In this document: in pieces, positions 8,665 through 17,551 of the stretch
How the letters are laid out: every line of letters starts with the position of its first letter
Numbering within the stretch: the first letter of the stretch is position 1
Assembly (NCBI RefSeq): GCF_020524485.1
Contig: NZ_JAIVLF010000007.1
Coordinates: 124,001 to 188,000 of the forward strand
Source: Novosphingobium profundi
GTDB taxonomy: Bacteria > Pseudomonadota > Alphaproteobacteria > Sphingomonadales > Sphingomonadaceae
DNA length: 64,000 nucleotides
Reading direction: 5' to 3'
The notes under the pieces: model-generated
Database searches by the model: none
What the model was told of the DNA's origin: nothing
Seen by the model: the letters and a program-made list of their open reading frames with translations, nothing else
Program-made: the position numbers and the translations under genes

Positions 8665-10668
8665 ATGGTGATGCCGAACGTGAAGAAGCCGATCAGTGCG
8701 CTGCGCCTCAGCGCCGCGATGTGTGGGATTGCAGCGAGCCTTGTCGCCCTTCCGGCCGTGGCCGATGACGCGGCCGACATCGGCGATCCCGGCCAGATCG
8801 TCGTCACCGCATCGACCCGCGCGCAGGAGGTGAAGGACGCCCCGGCCTCGATCAGCGTGATCACGCGCGACGACATCGAGCGCCTTCCCTACCGCGAGGT
8901 CACCGACGCGCTGCTCGAAGTACCCGGCGTCACGGTGACCACGGGCGAAGGCAATAGCCGCGACATCTCGATCCGCGGCATGTCCCCGCAGTACACGCTG
9001 ATCCTCGTCGACGGGAAGCGCCTGAGCGCGCGCGAATCGCGTACCAACGGCGGCTCGATCTCCGAAGGTGGCCTCCTGCCCCCGCTGGAATCGATCGAGC
9101 GTATCGAAGTCGTGCGCGGGCCCATGTCCTCGCTCTACGGTTCGGACGCAATGGGCGGTGTCGTCAACGTCATCACCCGCGCCATTGCCGACACCTGGTC
9201 GGGCAGTCTGCGCGCCAACGGCACGATGCAGCTCTCCGACACCTTCGGCAACTTCGGCGATGCCAACTTCTACCTCTCCGGCCCTGTCACCAAGGGTGTC
9301 GGGCTCCAGGTCCAGGGGTCGCTCAACCGCCGCTCGGAAGACAGCGTGATCGGCGGCACGCCGGAGCGCCGCGACGAGAGCCTGGCCGGCAAGATCGGCT
9401 TCGAGGCTGGCCCCGACCACCGTTTCCTTGTCGAGGGAGGCTATTACAGCCAGCAGACCCTTTCCACGGTCGGCACGTCGGTCGAGGCCAACCGCGGCAC
9501 CGAGGACCCGGATGGCACGATCTACGCCATGACCCAGCGCCGCTACGTCGGTTCGGTCAGCCACCATGGCGACTGGGGCTTCGCCAGCGACGACACCTAC
9601 GTCCAGTACGAGGACGCCAAGCACGTCGAGGGCCAGAAGCGCATCCGCAACACCGTCGCCCAATCAATCTGGGCGATCCCGCTGCCGTCCAACAACCTGA
9701 CGCTGGGTGGTTTCTACCGCAACGAGGACATGACCGACCTCACCAGCAACGGCCTCTCCGGTTCCAGCCGCACCGGCGCCTCGCGCACCAACTGGGCGCT
9801 CTTTGCCGAGAATGAGCTGGAAATCTCGGGCAGCCTCCATCTCACCGGCGGCCTGCGCCTTGATGATGACCAGCAGTACGGTACGCACTGGACGCCGCGC
9901 CTCTACGCGGTGTGGAACGCCACGCCCGAGATTACCTTCAAGGGCGGATACTCACAGGGCTTCCGGGCGCCGAACTTGCGCCAGACCCTCGTCGACTGGG
10001 GGCAGAACAGCCGCGGGGGGACGATCTACGGCAACCCCGACCTGAAGGCCGAGACCTCGCGCACGTTCGAGGCCGTTGCCATGTTCGACAGCGGCCCGCT
10101 CGAAGCCAGCGTCACGGCCTACGACACCAAGTTCCATGACCGCATCACCCGCATCACCTGCTCGCAGGCCTCCGCCTGGTGTATCGACGAGCCGCTGAGC
10201 TCGATCGGCCGTCCTCCCACGACCTACGTCAACATCGACGAGGCGCGCGTGCGCGGTATCGAGGTCACGCTGAACCTGCGCCTGACGCCGACACTGCGCC
10301 TGACCACCAGCGGCACGCTCACCGATTCCGAACAGCTCACCGGCGACAATGCGGGCCGCGCACTCAACGACACGCCCAAGGAGCAGGCCTCCGCCTCGCT
10401 CAACTGGCGCCCGGACGAACGCCTGAGCGCCTACGCCCGCGCCATCTATCGCGGCAAGGAAGCGGTCACGGAAGCGCAGATCAGCGGCACGAACGTCTTT
10501 GCCGCCTCCTACACCACGGTTGATATCGGCGGGACCTACCGCATTTCACCCGAGTTCAGCCTGCATGGCGGTATCCAGAACCTCTTCGACAAGCGGCTCG
10601 ACTACGATACCTCGGGTTACGTCATCGATCCGGCCCGCCTGTGGCTGGGCGTGACCGCGCGGTTCTGA
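8665..10668 (+). CDS. TonB-dependent outer-membrane receptor (FepA/CirA-type)
   Basis: 667 aa. A signal peptide ends near AVADD (residues 31-35). A TonB box QIVVTAS at 44-50 is followed by the plug domain, with conserved ISIRGM, LILVDGKRL, ESIERIEVVRGPMSSLYGSDAMGGVVNVITR, then a beta barrel with a GFRAPNLRQ strand and the terminal ...RLWLGVTARF ending in aromatic Phe as required for barrel insertion. Such receptors import ferric siderophores, haem, vitamin B12 or other scarce ligands using TonB energy. The plug resembles colicin I/enterobactin receptors, so an iron-siderophore ligand is my best guess. The start is uncertain: ATG 8665 and ATG 8671 are both possible. No siderophore or ABC-uptake genes are adjacent. 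Confidence 0.92.
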   Translation: MVMPNVKKPISALRLSAAMCGIAASLVALPAVADDAADIGDPGQIVVTASTRAQEVKDAPASISVITRDDIERLPYREVTDALLEVPGVTVTTGEGNSRDISIRGMSPQYTLILVDGKRLSARESRTNGGSISEGGLLPPLESIERIEVVRGPMSSLYGSDAMGGVVNVITRAIADTWSGSLRANGTMQLSDTFGNFGDANFYLSGPVTKGVGLQVQGSLNRRSEDSVIGGTPERRDESLAGKIGFEAGPDHRFLVEGGYYSQQTLSTVGTSVEANRGTEDPDGTIYAMTQRRYVGSVSHHGDWGFASDDTYVQYEDAKHVEGQKRIRNTVAQSIWAIPLPSNNLTLGGFYRNEDMTDLTSNGLSGSSRTGASRTNWALFAENELEISGSLHLTGGLRLDDDQQYGTHWTPRLYAVWNATPEITFKGGYSQGFRAPNLRQTLVDWGQNSRGGTIYGNPDLKAETSRTFEAVAMFDSGPLEASVTAYDTKFHDRITRITCSQASAWCIDEPLSSIGRPPTTYVNIDEARVRGIEVTLNLRLTPTLRLTTSGTLTDSEQLTGDNAGRALNDTPKEQASASLNWRPDERLSAYARAIYRGKEAVTEAQISGTNVFAASYTTVDIGGTYRISPEFSLHGGIQNLFDKRLDYDTSGYVIDPARLWLGVTARF

Positions 10669-10774
10669 GAAGGGAGAGCCGGGCAAGGGCAAAAAGGCGA
10701 CAAGGCGTCGCCCCCTAGTCGGCCTCCTCACCTCTCTCACCAAAGGCGGCTTGCCTGAAGTAAGGTCGACAGTT

Positions 10775-10805
10775 TGGGGAGCCCGAGGGCGTTGGCCCTC
10801 GGATC
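10775..10805. repeat. 31-base hairpin repeat, copy B
   Basis: The perfect stem CCGAGGGC-gttg-GCCCTCGG lies inside a 31-base element shared with copy A at 8414-8444. It sits between the convergent ends of the receptor gene and the glycosyltransferase gene and may act as a transcript-end hairpin, though no T-run follows. Confidence 0.6.
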
Positions 10806-10832
10806 ATCCTTCCTGGCTGCTCGGCCCCAAGT

Positions 10833-12149
10833 TCAGCCTTGCATGGCGGCTCCCAGGTCCCAAGATTCCCGCAAGACCTGTCCATAGTGCTCCAGCACAG
10901 CATCCGCCCAGCTTTCCGGGCTGTGGCACAGGTCGCGGTAGTGCGCCCGGCCAGCTTCGGAAAATTCGCGCGCAAGCGCATCGTCGGCATGCAGTTTCGC
11001 GATGCCTGCGGCGAACTGCGCTATATCCGCCGTATCGAGCGCGAGGCCAAGTCCGGCCTCTGCGATCTCTGGTCCCACCAATGCCCGCTCGCTGACAATG
11101 ACGGGCAGGCCCGAGCCGATCGCCTCAAGCGCGACGAGACCGAATGGCTCCGACCAACGACTGGGCATGACCGCCACGCGCGCCTCGGCCATGGCCTTGG
11201 CCACGCCTTCGCGATCGAGCCGCCCGAGGAAGCGGGCGCCGGGATGAAGCGCACGCAAAGCGCCCTCATCGGCACCTTCGCCCACAAACGTGATCGGCAC
11301 GCCCGCCTCCTTCGCCGCCAGAGCGGCGAGATCCGCGCCCTTCTCACGCGAAATACGTCCGAGGAAGAGAACCCCACGGTTGGCCTCGGTCCGCACGCGC
11401 GCATCGCAGGGCGGGGTCACCGGATTGCGCACAGCATGAAGCTTGTCTTGGGGCCAGCCCCCCTGATGAAACAACCGTGCCTGCCCAGGATGGATCAGCA
11501 GCATGCGCGCCGCGTTCGAGGCTCCCCCCAGCCAGTGTCGGCGCAAGGCTTCGCGCCCGACACGCCAGAGCTTCTGCGCCTGGGAATTCTTGTCGCAGCG
11601 GCGCACGATACACGCCCGTGACAGGGGCTCCAACGCGCAATCGCGCTCCTCCCGGTAATCGAAAAAGCCTCCATTGGGGCACGCATTGAAATAGTCGTGC
11701 GCGTGCAGGACAAGACGCCGCGCGACCGGCTTCAGGGCTGCAAAAACAGACGGTGAGAGGACCTTGGACCAGCCGTGCAGATGATAGATCGTGCCGGGCG
11801 TGTCATACATCGCAATCCATTCCCGCACGCTGCGCAGCACTGCCGGATTGTGAAGCCCCAGCCCCAACGCACCGGGCCGGGAACGCGCCAGCAAGTCCTT
11901 TCCCCCCAACGGTACGAAGGCGACATCCTCACGCGTGAAATGGGCGCCCGTATCCCCGGCAATGAAAGTGACCGGAATGCCCCGCGCCCGCAATTGCCCA
12001 ATCAGCACCTGGACCAGGTGGGATGCCCCACCCAGCACTTCGCTGAAATCGTGCAGAACGACCACTCGCTCGGGCCTCACTCCCACGCCGCGTCCTCCTC
12101 CCGGAAAGAAATCCTGCGCCGACTTCAGGCAGGTGTCCAGCCTTCGCAT
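10833..12149 (-). CDS. GT4-family glycosyltransferase (EPS cluster)
   Basis: 438 aa, two-Rossmann GT-B fold. The N-terminal half carries a VVVLHDFSEVLGGASHLV glycine-rich segment and a His-rich YHLHGWSKV region. The C-terminal half has GVLFLGRISREKG and the donor-binding E-x7-E pattern in SEPFGLVALEAIGSGLPVIVS, typical of retaining GT4 enzymes that use nucleotide sugars. It is the last gene of the minus-strand operon, one base after the wza-like stop, so it is almost certainly co-translated. It probably adds one sugar of an exported polysaccharide; donor and acceptor cannot be inferred. It is probably cytoplasmic or peripheral to the membrane. Confidence 0.9.
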   Translation of the reverse strand: MRRLDTCLKSAQDFFPGGGRGVGVRPERVVVLHDFSEVLGGASHLVQVLIGQLRARGIPVTFIAGDTGAHFTREDVAFVPLGGKDLLARSRPGALGLGLHNPAVLRSVREWIAMYDTPGTIYHLHGWSKVLSPSVFAALKPVARRLVLHAHDYFNACPNGGFFDYREERDCALEPLSRACIVRRCDKNSQAQKLWRVGREALRRHWLGGASNAARMLLIHPGQARLFHQGGWPQDKLHAVRNPVTPPCDARVRTEANRGVLFLGRISREKGADLAALAAKEAGVPITFVGEGADEGALRALHPGARFLGRLDREGVAKAMAEARVAVMPSRWSEPFGLVALEAIGSGLPVIVSERALVGPEIAEAGLGLALDTADIAQFAAGIAKLHADDALAREFSEAGRAHYRDLCHSPESWADAVLEHYGQVLRESWDLGAAMQG

Positions 12150-12150
12150 C

Positions 12151-12699
12151 TCAGAAGTAGCGCGCGCCGATGCGCACCGTGTCTCCCGGCATCACCGCCG
12201 CCGCACTGGTCAGTGCGTAGGCCGTTTCCTCCCCTTCCAGCGCGTGCCGGATGTAGACCACCTTCTCGTTGGCACGGTAGGTGAAGCCTCCCGCCTTCGC
12301 GACCAGGGCATGGACCGACATGCGCTGGGCATAGCCATATTCACCAGGCCGGGTCACCTCGCCCAGGATGAAGACCGGGCGGTACTCGGCCATCGTGAGA
12401 TTGACCCTGGCATCGCGGACGTATCCCCCTGCGAGCAGGGCCTCCAGTTCGGCGCGCGCCTGCGCCAAGGTCTTGCCCGTGACCGGAAAATCCCCCGCCA
12501 TGGGCAGCGTGATCGCACCCGCATCGTTCACCACGTAATCCCCGCTGAGCGCTTCCTCGCGGAAGACTTCAAGGTGCAGCTGATCACCCGGAGACAAGCG
12601 GTATTCCACCACTCCCACGCTCGGAAGTTCCCGGCTGACCTGCGCACCACATCCTGAAAGCGCCAGAAGGCCCAGCGCCATCCCCAAACGAAACTGCAT
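12151..12699 (-). CDS. wza: Polysaccharide export lipoprotein, short Wza-type
   Basis: 182 aa. The start at 12699 gives a clean lipoprotein signal with lipobox LSGC (Cys17) and a GGAAGGGGA ribosome site; the open frame extends 52 codons upstream into the preceding gene and is not used. A Poly_export domain (VVEYRLSPGDQLHLEVFREEALSGDYVVNDAGAITLP) is followed by one SLBB-like domain (VFILGEVTRPGEYGY...GGFTYRAN). Full Wza has about 380 aa with two SLBB domains and a C-terminal helix crossing the outer membrane; this one lacks them, so the outer-membrane pore may be supplied by the barrel protein encoded upstream. It forms part of the EPS export line with the Wzc-type protein. Confidence 0.9.
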   Translation of the reverse strand: MQFRLGMALGLLALSGCGAQVSRELPSVGVVEYRLSPGDQLHLEVFREEALSGDYVVNDAGAITLPMAGDFPVTGKTLAQARAELEALLAGGYVRDARVNLTMAEYRPVFILGEVTRPGEYGYAQRMSVHALVAKAGGFTYRANEKVVYIRHALEGEETAYALTSAAAVMPGDTVRIGARYF

Positions 12700-12716
12700 G
12701 ATCCGTCCCCTTCCTC

Positions 12717-13859
12717 TCATGTCATCGCTGGCGCGGCCATCGGCCCGCGCACGCGTAGCTTCTCCACCGCAGACAGGATGCCTGCATCGAATACCTCGGG
12801 TGCAAAGCGCTGTGCGTTCGCAACGGCTGCGGCCGGATCGAACTCGGCCTCCCACCGCTCGAACCGGCTGATGGCGTCACATAGCGACTCGACGCTCTGC
12901 TCGGGGAAGAACAGCCCGGTCTTTCCGTCCACGATCGAATCCGTGACCCCGCCTTGCCCAAAGGCGATCACCGGCCTGCCGCTGGCGTTGGCCTCCACCG
13001 GAACGATCCCGAAGTCTTCCTCCGGCGTGAAGACAAGCGCGCGGCAGGTCGCATAGGCTTCCTTCAGTTCCGAAAAGCTCAGCCGCCTGCGCACCTCTAC
13101 ATTGGGACCGGCGCGCCGCTCGATCTCGCGCACCATCTCCCCATCACCCACCATGAGCGCGGGCACGGCCATGCGGTTGAAGGCCTCCAGCGCGACATCG
13201 GCGCGCTTGTAGGGGGTCATCTGGCTAACCCAGAGGTAGCGGTTGCTGACCTGCGACGATGGCGCGAATTCCGATACGCTGACCGGGGGATGCACGACCT
13301 CGGCTTCGCGCCCCCAGACCTTGCCCACGCGGCGGGCGATGAAACGGCTGTTGGCGAGGATCGCATCGACGCGCTGTGCGGAACTGACATCCCATTGGCG
13401 CAGGCGGTGGAACATCGCGGGCATGAGCGCCCGGCTGAGCCGCCCCGCCGCCGACTTGTAGTCCTGGTAGTGATCCCACAGATACCGCATGGGCGAATGG
13501 CAGTAGCAAAGGTGAAGCGCGTCATTGCGCGTGATGACGCCCTTGGCTGGGCCGGATTCGCTGCTGATGACAAGATCGTAGGCACGCAAGTCGAGTTCCT
13601 CGAGCGCCATCGGCATGAGCGGCAGATACTTCTGGTAGTGCTTGCGCGCGCCCGGCAGCCGCCCGATGAAGCTTTCCTGCACACGCGCCCCACGCAAGGC
13701 CTCGGACATGCGCGCCGGATCGTAGACATGGGTAAAGATATCGGCCTGCGGGAAGAGACGCAGGAGCCGCTCCAGCACCCGTTCGCCGCCCCGCATGCCC
13801 ACCAGCCAGTAGTGGACGAGCGCCACGCGCCCCGAGAAGGCGGGCTGTGCGCCGCTCAC
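12717..13859 (-). CDS. GT4-family glycosyltransferase (EPS cluster)
   Basis: 380 aa. N-terminal MRGGERVLERLLRLFP and the CYCHSPMRYLWDHY segment are characteristic of a GT4 subgroup that includes WbaZ/WcaC-like mannosyltransferases. The C-terminal half has VSQMTPYKRADVALEAF, VGDGEM and the donor-site FTPEEDFGIVPVEANASGRPVIAFG with the E-x7-E motif. It overlaps the wzc-like gene by four bases (ATGA) and ends 17 bases before the wza-like start. It probably transfers a hexose, possibly from GDP-mannose, to the EPS repeat unit; the donor is inferred from resemblance only. Confidence 0.9.
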   Translation of the reverse strand: MSGAQPAFSGRVALVHYWLVGMRGGERVLERLLRLFPQADIFTHVYDPARMSEALRGARVQESFIGRLPGARKHYQKYLPLMPMALEELDLRAYDLVISSESGPAKGVITRNDALHLCYCHSPMRYLWDHYQDYKSAAGRLSRALMPAMFHRLRQWDVSSAQRVDAILANSRFIARRVGKVWGREAEVVHPPVSVSEFAPSSQVSNRYLWVSQMTPYKRADVALEAFNRMAVPALMVGDGEMVREIERRAGPNVEVRRRLSFSELKEAYATCRALVFTPEEDFGIVPVEANASGRPVIAFGQGGVTDSIVDGKTGLFFPEQSVESLCDAISRFERWEAEFDPAAAVANAQRFAPEVFDAGILSAVEKLRVRGPMAAPAMT

Positions 13860-16123
13860 CGGTAATACCCCGCATATTGCGTGTAGAAGCTGGCCGCATC
13901 GTCCCCTCCGAAGCGCACCTGCTTTTCCATGTCGACCTTGTTGAGGACAACGCCCAGGTTCTTGCGCGCCCGCGCAGGCAGCAGTCGCATCGCGGCCCTG
14001 ACAACCCGGTCGGTGGTCTTGCGCCAGCCCACCACGAGCAAGGTCGCATCGGCACAGGCAATGATATCCCGCGTTTCGGCGATTGGTAGGATCGGCGGGC
14101 AGTCGAGCAGGACCACGTCATAGTCTTCGCGCAGCCGCGCGACCATCCGGGCAAAGCGCCCTCGCTCCGTCAGCCGCTCCCCCTTTGCGAAGGCCCGGGT
14201 AATCGGGACGATCCGCATTTCCGATTCCGGCTCCTCGTAGCATGGGATCGGACTGTCTTCGGCGGCCAGCGCCTCCATCAGACCGGGCTGTCCGTTGTCG
14301 AAAGCGAACATGCGGCTCAGCTGCATGCGGATCACGTCACAATCGACCACGACCACCTTCTCCCCCGCCGCAGCCAACGAGCGCCCCAGGCACGCCGAAA
14401 GCGTGGACTTGCCTTCACCCGGCACGGATGAGGCAAGAGCAATGACGCGGCCCGATCCCCCGGTCAGATAGCGCACCGACACGATCACGTTGCGCAAGGC
14501 CTCGGAGAAGGCGCCATCCGGGAAGTCGCGCACGGTATCGAGCGGCGAGCCGCTGTGCGGCTGGACGGTGGCAAAGGCCGGGATCGCGCCAAGGCCCGGC
14601 ACGCTCAGGCGCTTCTCGACATCCTCCATGGTCGTGAACCCCCGGTAGGAAATCTCAGATACGATCGCCAGCAGTGCGCCCGCGAAGATGCCAGCCACCG
14701 CGCCCAGCGCCAGATTGAGCGCGAGGTTGGGCGACACGGGCAGTCCAGGCACGTTGGCCGCCGAGATGAGGCGTGCGGCCGGGCGTTCGGTACCGCTGCC
14801 CGCAACCACCTTGTTGAGCTGCTCCAGATAGCTGCGATAGAGCGACTGGGCCGCATCAGCCTCCTTCTCGAGCCCCGCCAGTTCCACCAGCGCGGTGTTG
14901 TCCGCCCCGAGCTGCGCACGCGTGCCATTGCGGCTGGCGAGCAGCGAAGAAAGACGCTGCGCGGAAGCGCGAGCCTGGGTGGACAGGGCCTGCAGCGAGC
15001 GATTGACCTCCGCTGCGATCTGCGTGTCCAGATCCGAAATCTGACGACGCACCGTGACCAGTTCGGGATTTTCATCAAAGTAGCGCTGCGATAGGTCGCG
15101 CTCACGCGTCACCAGTTGCGCGCGCTGGGCGCGCAGTGAAGCGACCACCGGGGAGGACGCGGCCGAGCCGACGTTGCCCGCTCCGCCGGCTGCCATCTGC
15201 GAGCGCGCGCTCTGCAGGGCGGCCGCGTCGCGCGCAGCCTCGGCGCGGGCGCTGGCCACCTGCTGGTTGTACGTGGAAATTTCCTGCTCCGTCAGTCCGG
15301 TCGCCGAGGACGAGATCAGGCCATTGGCCACGCGGTAGGCCTGAACCTTGGCAAAGGCGGCATTCGCCGTTTCGCTCAGTTCCGCGACCTTCTCTCGCAG
15401 GGTTTCCGCCGCCTCGGCGCTGCCGCGTGCCCGTTCCTGCAGGTCATCGAGTGTGTAGAGGCGCGCATAGGTATTGACGATTTGCGCCGTGCGCGCCGCG
15501 TCCACGTCGGAAAATTCGATGCGCAGGTTGAAGGAATTTCCCACCCGGATGACATGGATGCGCTTGATCAGATACGTGACCGCCCGCTCACGCAGAGACG
15601 CCGCGTCGATCTCCTGGCTCGCGTCTTGCCTGTCGGAGAGCCCTACCGTGCCAAGGAGGTTGTCCAGCATCGAGCGTGGTTCCAGCACGTCGGCCCGAAA
15701 GGATGCGTCCTCCTCCAATCCGGTCGCTTCCAGGACCTGACCCGCCATATCGCGCGAGCGGATCAACTGGATTTGGGTTTCCACGTCCTCGGCCCGGGTC
15801 GGCCCTTCCCGGGCCTCCCCTTCGTCCTCGGGAGCAATCTGGGTGTCGCCGGTAATCATGACGACGTCCGCGCTCGCCGAATATATGCGGGACTGCGCCG
15901 AGGTGAAGATGAGAGCCAGCATGACGCACAGGGCCAGAGTGAGTACCACGACCTCCCGGCGCCGCATGAGCATGGCGAAAAGGAAGCGTACCGAGATGGC
16001 GTCCTCGCCATCCTCCTCCCGGTAAGTCCCGGTATCCCGGGCGAGAAGCTGCGGCGGTCGGCCTTGCGGCTCGTAGAGGGCGGGCAGGTTCAAGCGACAG
16101 GCTCCCTGGCTGGTGTGTTCCAT
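13856..16123 (-). CDS. wzc: Wzc-type chain-length determinant with BY-kinase domain
   Basis: 755 aa inner-membrane polysaccharide co-polymerase fused to a tyrosine autokinase. There is a Wzz domain between a helix at about 58-75 and a second helix at about 478-500, with a long coiled-coil periplasmic region (roughly 210-430). The cytoplasmic kinase has Walker A around 566-574 (VPGEGKST), Walker A' VVVVDCD around 589-595 and Walker B VVLLDCPP around 669-676. The C-terminus carries the tyrosine cluster Tyr747, 750, 753 and 754, the expected autophosphorylation sites. The fused form is as in Gram-negative Wzc, unlike the split GelC/GelE pair of sphingan producers. It controls chain length and export with the Wza-type protein. 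Confidence 0.95.
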   Translation of the reverse strand: MEHTSQGACRLNLPALYEPQGRPPQLLARDTGTYREEDGEDAISVRFLFAMLMRRREVVVLTLALCVMLALIFTSAQSRIYSASADVVMITGDTQIAPEDEGEAREGPTRAEDVETQIQLIRSRDMAGQVLEATGLEEDASFRADVLEPRSMLDNLLGTVGLSDRQDASQEIDAASLRERAVTYLIKRIHVIRVGNSFNLRIEFSDVDAARTAQIVNTYARLYTLDDLQERARGSAEAAETLREKVAELSETANAAFAKVQAYRVANGLISSSATGLTEQEISTYNQQVASARAEAARDAAALQSARSQMAAGGAGNVGSAASSPVVASLRAQRAQLVTRERDLSQRYFDENPELVTVRRQISDLDTQIAAEVNRSLQALSTQARASAQRLSSLLASRNGTRAQLGADNTALVELAGLEKEADAAQSLYRSYLEQLNKVVAGSGTERPAARLISAANVPGLPVSPNLALNLALGAVAGIFAGALLAIVSEISYRGFTTMEDVEKRLSVPGLGAIPAFATVQPHSGSPLDTVRDFPDGAFSEALRNVIVSVRYLTGGSGRVIALASSVPGEGKSTLSACLGRSLAAAGEKVVVVDCDVIRMQLSRMFAFDNGQPGLMEALAAEDSPIPCYEEPESEMRIVPITRAFAKGERLTERGRFARMVARLREDYDVVLLDCPPILPIAETRDIIACADATLLVVGWRKTTDRVVRAAMRLLPARARKNLGVVLNKVDMEKQVRFGGDDAASFYTQYAGYYR

Positions 16124-16127
16124 GCGG

Positions 16128-17504
16128 TCATGGGGTGATGGTCAGGCCCAGGCCCGCGCCGAATGCGGTGAAGGCGTTGACGAGCGGCGCTCCGGACACA
16201 TGCTGGTCACGCCAGTAGATCTGCCCGGCGAGTGCGACGTGCCGGTTGATGCGATATTGGATCTGCACATCAGCGCGTACACGGCGAGCCCGCGTGGAGA
16301 CGTCGCGGTAGTTGTCCCGAGCGACTTCCCCTGCGAGCGACAGGCGCAGGCGCCGCGTCGGATCGTAGAACACGGTTGCGGTGAGCGTATCTTCCAGAAT
16401 GCCCGCCACATCCCTGTTGCCGCTGTTGCGGAAACGGCGTTCAGCGCGCAGCTGCATGGTCAGCAAGGGGGTGGCGTACCACTCCCCCTCAAGCTTGAAG
16501 CCAACTCCCTGAAAATCCCGGAAGTCCGGATTGTCGTAGTCGCGCACCTGATATCCCGCGGACGCCTCCACCGAAACCAGAGGCGCGATTTCGCCCTTGA
16601 TCCCTGCGGTGATGGCCCCGCCACGCGAATCGCGCGCCTGATCGGGCGCGGCACGGAACGAATGGCGCGTATCGCCCCGTCCCTGCACGAAGGCAGAGAG
16701 AAACCCCGAAAGGTCGTACGCAATCCGCAAATCGGCGGACAGTGCCCGGGTATCGCGGAAGGACTGGTCGCGGGTATTCCCATCCCGCAAATCCAGATCG
16801 GTGTAGGACACACGGCGAACGCCCGCCCCTGCGGACAGCCGCAAGCGGCCAAGTTCGAACTGGAGGGCCGCGTCCCCGCCAAGACGGCGGTAGCTCACCG
16901 GCTCACGCGCATCGATGGCCGCGCCGGACGAACTGCGTGGTTCGATCTGCCGGGTAGCTTCCAGTGTCACGCCGAATTGCACATTGGTGCCGAGAGCAAA
17001 GCGGCCATTGCCGCGCGCGCCGTACGCGTCGCTGTTCTCCGTCCCCGTCCGAGCGAAACGGCGCAAGCGACCGGACAGCACCAAATTCACGCGATGCCGC
17101 GGATCATCGAGCGCGACATCAAGGCGAGGAGCCACGACCAGCGCCGCGTCACGGCGCGCGTCGGGTTCGTTGAAGACGTTGCCATCGTAGCCCCCAATGG
17201 CCGAGATTCTGGGTTCGAGCCGGAACGGGCCCACTTGGAGCGGCGTAGTCTCGAACCCGGGCTCAATCCGGTTACCCGCAACACCGGGTCGGTCCAGCGA
17301 CGGTGTGCCATCGAGCGCCCATCCCGCCCCCAGGCTCTGCGCATGAAGCCCTACGGGCATGGCGACGCCCCCCATCGCAAGGCTCGCACTTCCAATCCAC
17401 CATCCCCAGCGCCCCGCGACGGCGTGGCCCACCACTCCCGATGCACCGGGGCGCCTGGTACCGTCGATCCGTTTGCTGCTGGCGGGACATGCCGTCATGG
17501 CCAT
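16128..17504 (-). CDS. Outer-membrane beta-barrel protein of the EPS operon
   Basis: 458 aa. After a signal-like segment (about residues 36-56, GSASLAMGGVAMPVGLHAQ) the protein is made of alternating, amphipathic strands with many aromatic and arginine residues and no soluble-enzyme motif, as expected for a 16-18-strand barrel of the BBP2/VpsM/GelF-like group that accompanies exopolysaccharide export. A later start is possible because 35 residues precede the signal. It ends four bases before the wzc-like gene. Because the Wza-type partner is short, this barrel is a good candidate for the polysaccharide exit pore, which is inference. Confidence 0.8.
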   Translation of the reverse strand: MAMTACPASSKRIDGTRRPGASGVVGHAVAGRWGWWIGSASLAMGGVAMPVGLHAQSLGAGWALDGTPSLDRPGVAGNRIEPGFETTPLQVGPFRLEPRISAIGGYDGNVFNEPDARRDAALVVAPRLDVALDDPRHRVNLVLSGRLRRFARTGTENSDAYGARGNGRFALGTNVQFGVTLEATRQIEPRSSSGAAIDAREPVSYRRLGGDAALQFELGRLRLSAGAGVRRVSYTDLDLRDGNTRDQSFRDTRALSADLRIAYDLSGFLSAFVQGRGDTRHSFRAAPDQARDSRGGAITAGIKGEIAPLVSVEASAGYQVRDYDNPDFRDFQGVGFKLEGEWYATPLLTMQLRAERRFRNSGNRDVAGILEDTLTATVFYDPTRRLRLSLAGEVARDNYRDVSTRARRVRADVQIQYRINRHVALAGQIYWRDQHVSGAPLVNAFTAFGAGLGLTITP

Positions 17505-17551
17505 CGACCTTTCGGTTTCAACCTAAGAAGAATGTCCTTGAGGTATCGCAC

